This document shows, piece by piece, positions 19,090 through 28,208 of a stretch of DNA of 63,825 nucleotides; within the stretch, counting starts at the first letter, position 1, and each line of letters begins with the position of its first letter. The notes below the pieces were generated by a model, which did not search any database, had not been told where the DNA came from, and worked only from the letters and a program-made list of their open reading frames with translations. The translations under genes and the position numbers were made by a program. This stretch comes from Nemertoderma westbladi. Taxonomy: Eukaryota; Xenacoelomorpha; Nemertodermatida; Nemertodermatidae. The stretch covers positions 1 to 63,825 of the forward strand of contig JAUCBJ010007550.1 in NCBI GenBank assembly GCA_032718475.1. Reading direction: 5' to 3'.

Positions 19090-20235
19090 TGAAAAGGCTT
19101 TTGCGTAATTAGCCGGTTATTTTCCCCGTAAAGTACTCTGTAGTTGGTTTAACAGGCATAAAAGGCCGTGTCCTTACTGTATTGTTGTTTTAGAGGACAT
19201 AAAAGTAATTTCTTCTGTATGTGTACTTTAGCGGACATAATCCGCAATTTTATGACGCAATAAGCCGGATCCTCTTGAAACAGTGTCGCTACCATGACGA
19301 CGGCTAACAGCTGATATTGCCACGTAGAACATCTCTTTGTTCTTTGTTCTCTCTTTGATCGGTCGACCAATCAGAGCGTTTTTTGCCTCTGTGTTAGATG
19401 GTAGATAGAAACTCTTGGAGTTGAGTCAGTATGTGATTTTTCCACAGCCTACAACACCGGCGTGGAACCTCCGTGTTTCAGTCTTTAGTTCAACATTAGT
19501 AGGCTTAATTATAGAGCGTATATCCGTTACCTCAACTTATCAAACCAACTAACTTACTCACTGATCATATCAATTCTTAACATTACTGCTTTGCTGTCGG
19601 TTATTCATTATATTTGTTGATGTAACATTATATTTGGAATACTGATAAACAATCAGACACCCCAATCTTCTTGATATACTAAAGGTTAGAGAGACCGGAT
19701 ACATATAACGATTGCGACTTACATTAAGTGGTTTGAAGTGAATCTAATGCTATTTTATAGGCCCTACACGTATTGTCTGTTGTTCTCCTTATATGTGACT
19801 AAAATTAGTGAAGGTCGGCAGATTAGTGTGCAGCATTGTGTATGATTGTGATTGATAACGAAGCATCTCCTAAAGAATGCGCCATATACGTGAATCTATA
19901 GCCATCCCGTTGTGTCTGGTTTAAGTCATAACTCTGTTTATATATTTAAAGCGCCACGTCCTAAAGGAACTGTTAATATTTCCCGAAAGTGAATAATATT
20001 TGTCAGAGATTATATATACTAAGATCAGTCGAATAATACAGTAGGCCTATCCCGCAATACGATTAGGCTTCCGAATCCAGTCTCCCGGGTATATCCAGCG
20101 GGTGAATGATCGCGCATAGACTGGTTTCGGCTAATGTAGTGTATCAAATATTTGTCGTAGGCTAAAGACTATCTATTATCTATAACACATCCTAATTTGG
20201 CAGGTTAAACTGCTAAAGGTCTGAAAGCGCGAACA
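19090..20235 (+). repeat. 3' LTR of the BEL/Pao element
   Basis: It starts TGAAAAGG and ends GCGCGAACA, matching 2861-4016. It lacks 10 bases near 19835 and has changed bases near 20181-20187 (tataacac for tagaagac). Seven C follow, mirroring the C run before the 5' LTR. Confidence 0.95.
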
Positions 20236-20586
20236 CCCCCCCTACCCCCTAGACGAAAAATATTTCATTTCAGTAATTTAATAACAGTTAGAAAGCACAA
20301 TAGAAAGTGAAACATTTCGACTGAAGTAGTTCTTACTAAAAGCCTATACATACTTTAGTAGCTTCAAACTACAGTACTGTACATGTACAAGGGAGACTAG
20401 ACAGGGGTGTCCTGTTAATGTTAGGGATTAAATTCAATATTATTTATTATTATATATTACAGTATATATTTATTATATTATATATGTTATTTATTGTTTT
20501 TTCCTTAAAGTTTCCCTCTCATTTACAAATGTATAATTATATGATGTTAGACAACCACGACTTTAGAGGGATTGTGATATTAATCT
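20236..20586. other. Flank of the BEL/Pao insertion, no gene seen
   Basis: A C-rich start (ccccccctacccccta) is followed by AT-rich DNA with TA-rich runs near 20440-20490. No coding, RNA or repeat structure is apparent. Confidence 0.4.
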
Positions 20587-21368
20587 AAAAACAATAAAAT
20601 AGGACATAGGGTCTTATTCCCTCAGATACTACCTGGCATTTAGGGCCACTTGGGGCACTGTTAGTACTCAGGCACTAAGGCCTATTAAAAAATGAAATAC
20701 CAAATCGATTGTAGTGCTCCCAACCCAACTACCACAAGGAAAACTGCACCAAACCATACAGTAACTACTGGTACCAGTAAGTATTGCACGAATAGGCTAT
20801 CCCATAAATTAAGAAAAATATAGGACATTCCGAAAAGGTAAGTCTCAAGTAATAAATTTTATAAAAATAAAAGGGTTTCGGAGATTTAAACAACTGAACC
20901 CTGGGATTCGTGGTTCTCCTCATCAGCAGTGTGCCACGAACCCCACCCCTAACCTAACAAAACTGCACCACTAAATTAATACGCAATGACCAATAAATTA
21001 GAAATCCTACCATACCTCCCCCAGAGTTGAAACCACCCACCCCCTATGTATGTTACCATCAGCCCCAAATGCATAAACATGATTCCCCACTGAATGCAAC
21101 CAACCCCAATTAGCACCTACCGGTATGTACAGATAAGTGATCAGATTTTTAAACAAACTTACCAAACAAACTTTAACAATACTTACCGGTTACTGTATGG
21201 TTTGGTGTAATTTTTCTTGTGGTAGTTGGGTTGGGTTATGTAGCACTAAAATCGATTTGGTATTTTGTTTATGGGCCTCAGTGCCTGAGTACTAACAGTG
21301 GCCCAAGTGACCCTAAATGCTAGGTAGTATCTGAGGGAATAAGACCCCATGTCCTATTTTATTGTTTT
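20587..21368. mobile_element. Foldback/MITE element with about 200-bp terminal inverted repeats
   Basis: The left arm (20587 to about 20790) starts 'aaaacaataaaataggacat'. The right arm (about 21165-21368) is its reverse complement with scattered differences. Both contain 'cagatactacct' and 'taactgtatggt'-type blocks in opposite orientation. The interior encodes nothing recognisable, so the element is non-autonomous. A target duplication could not be settled. Confidence 0.85.
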
Positions 21369-21665
21369 CATATCGATTGTGTTTTTGGCTGTTGCTACAG
21401 GTCCCAACGGTTAGCAGATAATAGTATGTACCAATGATATTTATTATGATTAAATTTTGCATAAGAAACTGTTTATTGGCAGTATTCCGAATGCGTTTGA
21501 ACTTCGACTGAATTATTGGCTCCGCCGACAGCGGTATGAATAATATTGGTTTTTAAGGTGAAACTATAGATAGTCCATTATAGATTTAATTGAAAAAATT
21601 CAACTTCTTTTATTATTTGAAACCCGAGGAAGTGAGTATTGATTTAATTAGCTAAACGCAATGGC

Positions 21666-21803
21666 TTCAAACTCGACTATGTAGTGATATGAACTCGCCA
21701 CACATGGCTCGCCCCATTTCAGCAGATACTCAGGGACTGTGGTACTGGGCGAGCCATGTAGCGCGGCGACCTCGTATCACTCACTACATCGTCGAGTTTT
21801 GAA
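21666..21803. mobile_element. Short inverted-repeat element (MITE-like)
   Basis: The left arm 'ttcaaactcgactatgtagt' pairs with the right arm ending 'gtcgagttttgaa'. Near the centre 'catggctcgcccc' pairs with 'gggcgagccatg'. Total length is 138 bp with arms of about 55-60 bp. No coding capacity is present. Confidence 0.75.
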
Positions 21804-21857
21804 CTTATGATTGAAGATTGAAAAAAATTAGGCGGGGCTCTGACTCTCAAAAAATGG

Positions 21858-22082
21858 GGTGTAAACGCTACGCCGACAACCAACTACCGACAATCAAAGC
21901 CGACAACAATTATTAAAGCTAATTAATGTAATTTATTAATTGAGGGAAAGAAACAGATTACAGTTGAAGGTTATTCTAACCAAAACAATACACGAGAGTC
22001 ACGAACTCAGGTAACATTTTCATATTTGCTGTTGTCGGCAGTGGTTGTCGGCTGTCGGTTGTTGGCGTAGCGTTTACACACC
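21858..22082. mobile_element. MITE with about 50-bp terminal inverted repeats
   Basis: The left end 'gtgtaaacgctacgccgaca' is matched by 'gttggcgtagcgtttacaca' at the right end in inverted orientation. Inside, 'ccgacaac' repeats continue the pairing. 'aaaaatgg' lies directly outside both ends and could be an 8-base target duplication, which points to a hAT-like or Mutator-like mobiliser. Confidence 0.75.
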
Positions 22083-22389
22083 TAAAAATGGTTGTTGTAT
22101 TAACCCATTAAGTCCTAAGGTCTACATTTGTAGACCCATGCAATATGGTGCTCTCAATTAAAAGCTGTACCAATTTATTTAGTATTTTCACTATAAATCA
22201 GACTTAGAGGCATGGGAGTACTATTTAAAGTAAATTTTAGCCCTCATGTTCGCAATACTAACATCTGACAAAAGCTCAATTTTAGTAATATTAGCAATTA
22301 GTAATTTTAGTAATTTTAGCTCAATTTCAATTTTATCAAACTGTTCAGAGGTCTTCGAGCAGCTTGAGAAAGACTGAAAATAAGTTTTG

Positions 22390-22740
22390 AAACTTTCAGG
22401 CCTTCGCACAGAAGGTGAAATACTGAAAAGAGTTGATAAAACTGTTCACAGAGTTCTTCATGCAGCATGATAAATGCTGAAAATAAACAGTTGAAATTGT
22501 TCAGATGGCTTTGTGCAACATGAGAAAAGCTGAAAATTGCTGTTGAAAGTTATAAAACTGTTCAAAGTCCTTCATGCAGCATTAATGCTAAAAAATTACA
22601 TTTGAAGTTGTTCAGAGGGCTTTGTGCAATATGATAATGCTGAAAATAGCTGTTGAAACTGTTCAGATGCCTTCGTGCAGCATGGTAAATGCTGAAAAGG
22701 GCTGTTGAAACTGCTAAAAGGCCTTCATGCAGCATGATGC
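22390..22740. repeat. Imperfect tandem repeat of about 60-70 bp
   Basis: Units recur with the pattern 'ttcatgcagcatgataaatgc', then 'tgaaaa', a variable linker and 'gttgaaactgttcagagg'. About five diverged units are visible. They merge into the 12-bp repeat that follows. Confidence 0.7.
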
Positions 22741-23312
22741 ATGTGTCTGCACCACTGTCTGCACCAGTGTCTGCACCACTGTCTGCACCACTGTCTGCAC
22801 CAGTGTCTACACCACTGTCTGCACCAGGTGTCTGCACCACTGTCTGCACCAGTGTACGCACCACTGTCTGCACCACTGTCTGCACCACTGTCTGCACCAA
22901 TGTCTGCACCCGTGTCTGCACCACTGTCTGCACCAGTGTCTGCACCAGGTGTCTGCATCACTGTCTGCATCACTGTCTGCATCACTGTCTGCACCACTGT
23001 CTGCACCAGGTGTCTGCACCACTGTCTGCACCACTGTCTGCACCAGTGTCCGCACCACTGTCTGCACCAGTGTCTGCACCACTGTCTGCACCAGTGTCTG
23101 CACCAGTGTCTGCACCACTGTCTGCACCAAAGTCTGCACCAGTGTCTGCACCACTGTCTGCACCAGGTGTATGCACCATTGTCTGCACCAGTGTCTGCAC
23201 CACTGTCTGCACCAGGTGTCTGCACCACTGTCTGCACCAGGTGTCTGCACCACTGTCTGCACCAGTGTCCGCACCACTGTCTGCACCAGTGTCCACACCA
23301 CTGTCTGCACAT
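22740..23312. repeat. Minisatellite, 12-bp unit (GTCTGCACCACT / GTCTGCACCAGT)
   Basis: About 47 units alternate between the CACT and CAGT forms, with occasional 13-14-base variants (CAGGT) and a few point changes (CATC, CAAA). Because 12 is a multiple of three, all six frames stay open for long stretches. These frames are artefacts of the repeat. Confidence 0.95.
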
Positions 23313-23511
23313 ATTTTTGCACAAAATAAGTGTATTTTTGTACCCTTGAAGTCCTATCGTCTACATTTGTAGACCCTATGTAAAATCTATCTTCCCATAT
23401 ATGTACGTTAACCAAAGTTTGGAATTTTCTTAATAGGTCCACTTGATGCTCACAATAAAAATTTCAAGAAATTTCATTGAAGCATTCATGGTCCGGGACT
23501 TGCTGGGTTAA

Positions 23512-24555
23512 GGGGGATGGTGCACATGCTGTATCAATATCTAATGTGCTTATCTATCTATATAACTGTCTAAATTGCAATAATAGTATTGAAATTACAA
23601 CACATAATATATTTATTATAAATTTATATATGCTGCTGCTTATAATAATGTTACGATATTATTTATCATGATTTATCGCAATGTAAAATTACTTTCATTT
23701 TCTAAAGATTAAAAGGGCTTATTAGATGTTTTTGGCCAATATGAACGATATCTTACTTTCTACATTGCAACGGGCTGCATTGGGCTTTCCACTTGTGGAT
23801 TGCATGGTGGTGGCAACATATTTTTGTTAAGCCTGCAGAGCATCTGTGACGGGATCAAGGGATCCCGACCGGATAAGTTAATCTACGCGTCACCATTTGT
23901 ATAGTAGCTAGGCCGAAGCCGTTGTGATAAAATAACAAGAGTTCGATGTTGTCCCTTGATGTTCTCTAATAATGATAGGCCTGATAATAATAGCACAATA
24001 AACTGAGTAACTGAATGATGATAGTTTCCTAAAACAGTACCGGTATGTATTGGTGATGGTGAAGAATATCACCGGTCTGCACTGAACTAACGACTGAGTA
24101 ACTGAACCGGTAAATGTGCATTGACAATATATATGTAACCATTCCTACACTACTATGGCCTTCGTTCAGTGGATGCTTTCCCCCACTCCTATTGGTTGAT
24201 AACCTACTTCACACCTCTCACCTCTGTGGGAATGCTTCCCCCCCCCCCCCTGTTGGCCCTTGTTGGTTACTTTCCTTCCCGAGGTGGTTTGACCTCTAAC
24301 CTCCCTTTGTGTGGCTTTTGGGGTTTGTGTTATCCCTGTTATTGGGTGTGATACGAGATTGGTTTTTATCAATCTCGTATCTCCAATATTGCTGAAAAGG
24401 GCGCCACTGTCCTACTTTATGAGGGTAATGAGGCGGAATTGAATCCGCTCACAGCATCTCAATGTGCAGTTTAATGCAGCAGGCCGATTATACTGTGTAG
24501 TAGTACTTTGCTGTTATATTTTACTTTGCAGTTTTTAGAATACCGCAGGTTATCA
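23512..24555. other. No gene seen; C run and one strong hairpin
   Basis: AT-rich DNA followed by a mixed stretch. A run of about 13 C occurs at 24238-24250. A hairpin with a 12-base stem and an 8-base loop lies at 24350-24381 (gatacgagattg pairing with caatctcgtatc). No convincing coding region was found. Confidence 0.5.
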
Positions 24556-24645
24556 AAGTGGAGGCGGTTCCGTTCACGTGACAAGCTAGGGGAGACTAAT
24601 GGAACACCTCCAATGTTGTATAGAGTCTGATTGGAGATGTGTTCA
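24556..24645 (-). pseudogene. LINE fragment (part of the split minus-strand copy)
   Basis: The reverse complement aligns with about 38725-38820 of the LINE at 37600-39072, including 'tataacattggaggtgt' and the stretch ending 'cgcctcc'. It is colinear with the piece at 25035-25444, so both probably come from one insertion with about 390 bases of other sequence between them. Confidence 0.8.
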
Positions 24646-25034
24646 ATGCAATTTTGTAATTTAGTATTGGTATTTAGGGTGACAATCAGTGTCAATACCA
24701 TATCTGCTGCCGCTGTGCACAATCCTACTGTACTTGGCCGTCTTTAACCACGTAATGTACGTACTATAGCCGAACATGTTTATAAATTGTGTTTTAATGT
24801 TATTTTAATTTAGTTACTGAAGACGTCCGTGAGGATGAAATGGCCATATAAATAGAAACTGTTTTTGTTAACCGTGGCATTAGACCCTTTCTACAGTCAT
24901 TATCCCTGAAATTATAACCGGAGATTTGGTGTCCTCAGCAGTTTGTTAGAGCCCAACGTAGACGCCTATTGCTTTAAATAAAGGAACCTTGCGATATCGC
25001 TATATTCTACAGGACTTCCGAGGAGGACAGACTA

Positions 25035-25444
25035 ATAAATGCTGCCCACGCCTTCATCTTACGTATCCGAAGGTCTTTCGGATCTGACTTCCGGATCCAT
25101 GATCCCATCCAAGTAACAGAATTCGTCCACGTGCTCAAGCAAGCCATCCTTTGAGCTTATGCTCATACGATCAGTCATTTCTGAGGGCTGTCTAGAATTA
25201 TTGTCATAATGTTGGTAGTCTTGATGGAGTTTACAAAACAACCAACACTAGAAGCAACCTGCTTCAATGAGCTGTGGTGCCTTTGGGCTCCCTCTAGTAA
25301 TTCTGGGAGTACTCCTAAGTCATCAGCAAAGTTAGCAAAGTCTAGATCAGTTAAGGTACTTGGGATGATTTCCACAACTTCTTGTGCCAGTAGGGGGAGT
25401 TACCATCACCCCATCTTTATTAAGATGGTCTAAGGACATGCGTA
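25035..25444 (-). pseudogene. LINE fragment (reverse transcriptase region, split copy)
   Basis: The reverse complement aligns with about 38150-38530 of the reference LINE ORF and includes the F/YADD-containing segment. Frameshifts and stops make it non-functional. The alignment breaks at 25444 where a DNA transposon begins, and resumes at 26808 on the other side. Confidence 0.9.
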
Positions 25445-26796
25445 GGGGTGTTTGAAAAAGGTGGACTGGACGCAGAAAACATGGACGGATCAATCAGAAA
25501 CATATTAAGCAAAGCAGTTTGTAGCAATTGGTCTGTCCACCTTTTTCAAGATTTCGCGTTCTTAATTACATAATTGGAAATAAGTGTGTGTTTGAAGAAG
25601 ATGGACACAGGCACATAACACATACAGTAGATAATAGTCTGACCAATCAGAAACGTATTAAGCAATGCTGTTTTGTAGTGATTGGACTGTCCACCTTTTT
25701 CAGGTTTCAATTATCTATATAATGGGTATGCTGGAAGCAGCTGCATTAAGAATGCTGTGCCGGGCTGTCGAAAAAATTGCGCCGCTACAACTCGCTATCA
25801 TCCATGACTATCCGCAACTTCAAGGCAAGTGTCTTGAGGCGTCTCAAGAAAGCCATGGTCTTCAATTAGTCAGCTGTATACTGCGCTGTACAGTAATATA
25901 TACTATTCTGGAATATTTCGTTTATTTAATGAGTAGCTACGCAATAGTAAAATGACATCAAACTATTAATAGATAAATCGAACATACAATAGTAATATTT
26001 ATATTAAGTAATATATTTCTGAACGGAACTAATAATTATCTTACATATTATTTAGAATCTTTGCAAGGGCAGATTTCCATTGCCACGAACAAATAACTAC
26101 TGTATAAGGATGAAGAAAAACTGCGGTGCGACTGGTGCAATATTGACAACATTTATTTATTAAACAATTTATTTTAGAACAGTAATTATAAGAATAAAAA
26201 GCATGATTTTAACAATAAAACTACATAGGGGGTTATTGTACAATAAATAAAATACTTTATTATCCTTTTTGCGCCTCCATCTGTCTTATTTACCCACCTC
26301 GCTGCACTCGGTATAACAGATCTCTGGACAAACGGTACAGTAAATAAAGCATATTTACCGTACAATACAGTAGATACAGAAGTTATTAATTAACGTGTAT
26401 TATTGTGTTAGAATATTAACGTTCAAATATTGATGCTAAGGCTCAGCTCACAGACTTCGTGGCTCGCCCCATATTATTGAACTACTCTACTTGGGCAACT
26501 TCGGTTGGTCACAGTAAGCACTGTATGGGATAATAATAACAATAATCCTTAAAACCCTCCTGAAAATTGTTGAAGAACGTGGACAGAGCTAGAGCTGCCA
26601 CAGTATAATGTGCAAATCAATCTGATTGGTCATTTCATTACCGGCTCTTTCTCAACCCAGTCCACCTTTTTCAAATTTGAAAAAGGTAGACAACAAAGCT
26701 GAAAACGGTGGACATGCTGTGTGACGCAAATCACCCGTGATTGGTCTGTCCATTGTCCATGTTTTCTGTGTCCAGTCCAACTTTTTCAAACACCCC
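25445..26796. mobile_element. Non-autonomous DNA transposon inserted in the LINE relic
   Basis: The left end 'ggggtgtttgaaaaaggtgg' and the right end 'ccaactttttcaaacacccc' are inverted repeats that continue for about 45 bases. Flanking 'catgcgta' (25437-25444) and 'catgagta' (26800-26807) resemble an 8-base target duplication, and the LINE relic resumes directly afterwards. The interior holds extra copies of the terminal region, a LINE 3' fragment and a piece related to the long-repeat element at 61778. No transposase was found. Confidence 0.8.
25720..25860 (-). pseudogene. LINE 3'-end fragment inside the DNA transposon
   Basis: The reverse complement matches the last about 140 bases of the LINE at 37600-39072 (through 'ttcttgagacg' and 'cggcacagcattctta'). 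It is a separate, degraded copy from the split LINE around it. Confidence 0.8.
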
Positions 26797-26807
26797 ATGC
26801 ATGAGTA

Positions 26808-26860
26808 CTGTAGAACATAATCAACAACAATTACGAATAAGAATGGTGCAAGTGTGTCAC
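26808..26860 (-). pseudogene. LINE fragment, continuation between DNA transposon and Gypsy element
   Basis: The reverse complement aligns with about 38105-38155 of the reference LINE and contains 'acacttgcaccattctt'. It links the piece ending at 25444 with the one starting at 31068, proving one LINE split by two later insertions. Its last five bases, gtcac, are the Gypsy target duplication. Confidence 0.85.
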
Positions 26861-27069
26861 TGTAGTAATGTGTTAAAGGTATTAGATTCGAGTTTTAGTT
26901 TGACTAGATAGACCGGTACCGAGGCAGTATAAGACAATCGAGCCAGAAGTACAGTATAGCAGTAACAGACCGCAGAGCTGCCAGGCCAAGACTGTAAAAT
27001 ACAGCAATATTCCTAAATACATTTTGACTGTCAATCAAACTATCTTTATTACACTGAACCATTATTATA
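26861..27069 (+). repeat. 5' LTR of the Gypsy element
   Basis: It starts TGTAGTAATG directly after the GTCAC duplication and ends near 'ccattattata' before the TGGCGACGAGGAT site. No second full copy is present in the window. Confidence 0.75.
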
Positions 27070-27081
27070 GTGGCGACGAGG

Positions 27082-27960
27082 ATGGCTACTGGACCTGCTG
27101 GTTATAATGGCCTGGCAATTGGCCCATTCCTACCCAAGGATCCCTTGAATGCGGGAAAAGATTTCGACAAATGGCTGCAGTCGATTAGATACGATTAGTG
27201 CGATTAAATGAACCCGATTTGAAACTGGATGCTTTATATTACGAGTTAGGAAAGCGTTTGGAAGAGATTGCTCTAAGTTTACCGGATCTTCCAGCGCGAG
27301 ATCCGCCGAGGAGCATTTTCGAAGAATTTGTGGATAAACTTGGGGATTATTATACTCCACATAAGAACGCATCTCAAGCCACGCTCAAATTTCTCAATTG
27401 TTTCCAGCGAACTGACCAATCAGTTGAATATGTCGTCTGGTTGCGTGAGTTGGCAACAGATTGCGAGATCGGAGGAGCAGACGATGTAAACTGACGGATC
27501 AAGGAGCAAGTTCTGCTTAATGGTTTGAATCGGCGTCTGAAAGCTAAGGCAATAGAACAGAATTGGCATCTAGATAACATTTTACGAAATGCTAAAATAA
27601 TGGAAGATTCCAATCAGCAACTGGAAGAGATGACTGGAATCCTGAAAACTTACAACCCGTTCGGCAATCCGAACATAAAGAAGGAACCCACCGACACCTA
27701 TTCTAAGGAGGTTAAACGAATCCAACACCACTACTCCTACCATAACAACAACCAACCTAATTCTATGTCAGTTGTTCGTCCGGGTGGAAATCACCCGTCA
27801 GCAATGCAGTCAGGTCAACAATGCACCAATCCAACTCAGTTTCACGGACCACATTTCAATTCATTCCCAAATCCATGCAACAAATGTTCTTGGTCTACTA
27901 ACTCTGTATGTCGGGGTTGTGGATATCGTGGCCACTGGTTGTAAGCGTGTCAGTCCTTAA
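27082..27960 (+). pseudogene. Gypsy gag remnant
   Basis: The ATG lies 11 bases after the start of the primer-site-like motif. The frame carries two stops and a frameshift near 27190 and a TGA at 27492, then stays open to 27944. The middle part (27198-27690) has the helical Gypsy capsid pattern with the landmarks CFQRTDQSVEYVVWLREL and EQVLLNGL. A broken CCHC knuckle lies at about 27877-27945 (CNKC, then CRGCGYRGH). Confidence 0.8.
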
Positions 27961-28208
27961 CGCTTGGTTCCAACCACTATAGTCGTGGAGGTTCAGCATA
28001 TTATAGACAATGTGACTCCAGGCATGATCCAGATACATATAATCAAGATAGACCCTATAGACCCAGTCTGATAATTTCCTAAAAACCTCTGACATATCTG
28101 CTATTGAACATTATCCAGATTCATTTCAGAGTCATTATTATCCTGATAAGATAGTTGAAAACCAGACCCCCATTAATGACTGAGTATAGTAAATGAACAA
28201 CAGAGGTA

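Larger units (their letters stand above)
2861..20235 (+). mobile_element. Giant BEL/Pao LTR retrotransposon, 17.4 kb, with extra 3' ORFs
   Basis: The order is 5' LTR, a long leader, gag, pol (protease, reverse transcriptase, RNase H, integrase), a 4.7-kb extra block with two ORFs, a purine-rich tract and 3' LTR. Assignment to BEL/Pao rests on the pol order with integrase last, the paired zinc knuckles at the start of pol, the DSG protease, the YMDD reverse transcriptase and a DUF1759-like gag segment. Members of this superfamily are usually about 5-10 kb, so this copy is very large. The two LTRs differ by a 10-base deletion, two single-base indels and a few substitutions over 1.15 kb, which indicates a recent insertion. 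A poly-C target duplication fits both flanks. I could not identify a primer-binding site with confidence. Most of the large reading frames are intact, so the element may be active or only recently inactive. Confidence 0.9.
22104..23507. mobile_element. piggyBac-like non-autonomous element
   Basis: TTAA flanks both sides (22100-22103 and 23508-23511). The element starts CCCATTAAGTCC and ends GGACTTGCTGGG, which are imperfect inverted repeats. A TTAA target and CCC/GGG termini are hallmarks of piggyBac. Near both ends lies the palindrome GTCTACATTTGTAGAC, preceded by 'aagtccta'. No transposase is present; the interior is filled by two tandem-repeat families. Confidence 0.75.

Noticed and set aside
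22562-23442. Six overlapping long frames of up to 227 codons with Cys/His-rich or Ala/Pro-rich repeats
   Set aside because: They arise from a 12-bp minisatellite whose period keeps all frames open, without start context or flanking exons.
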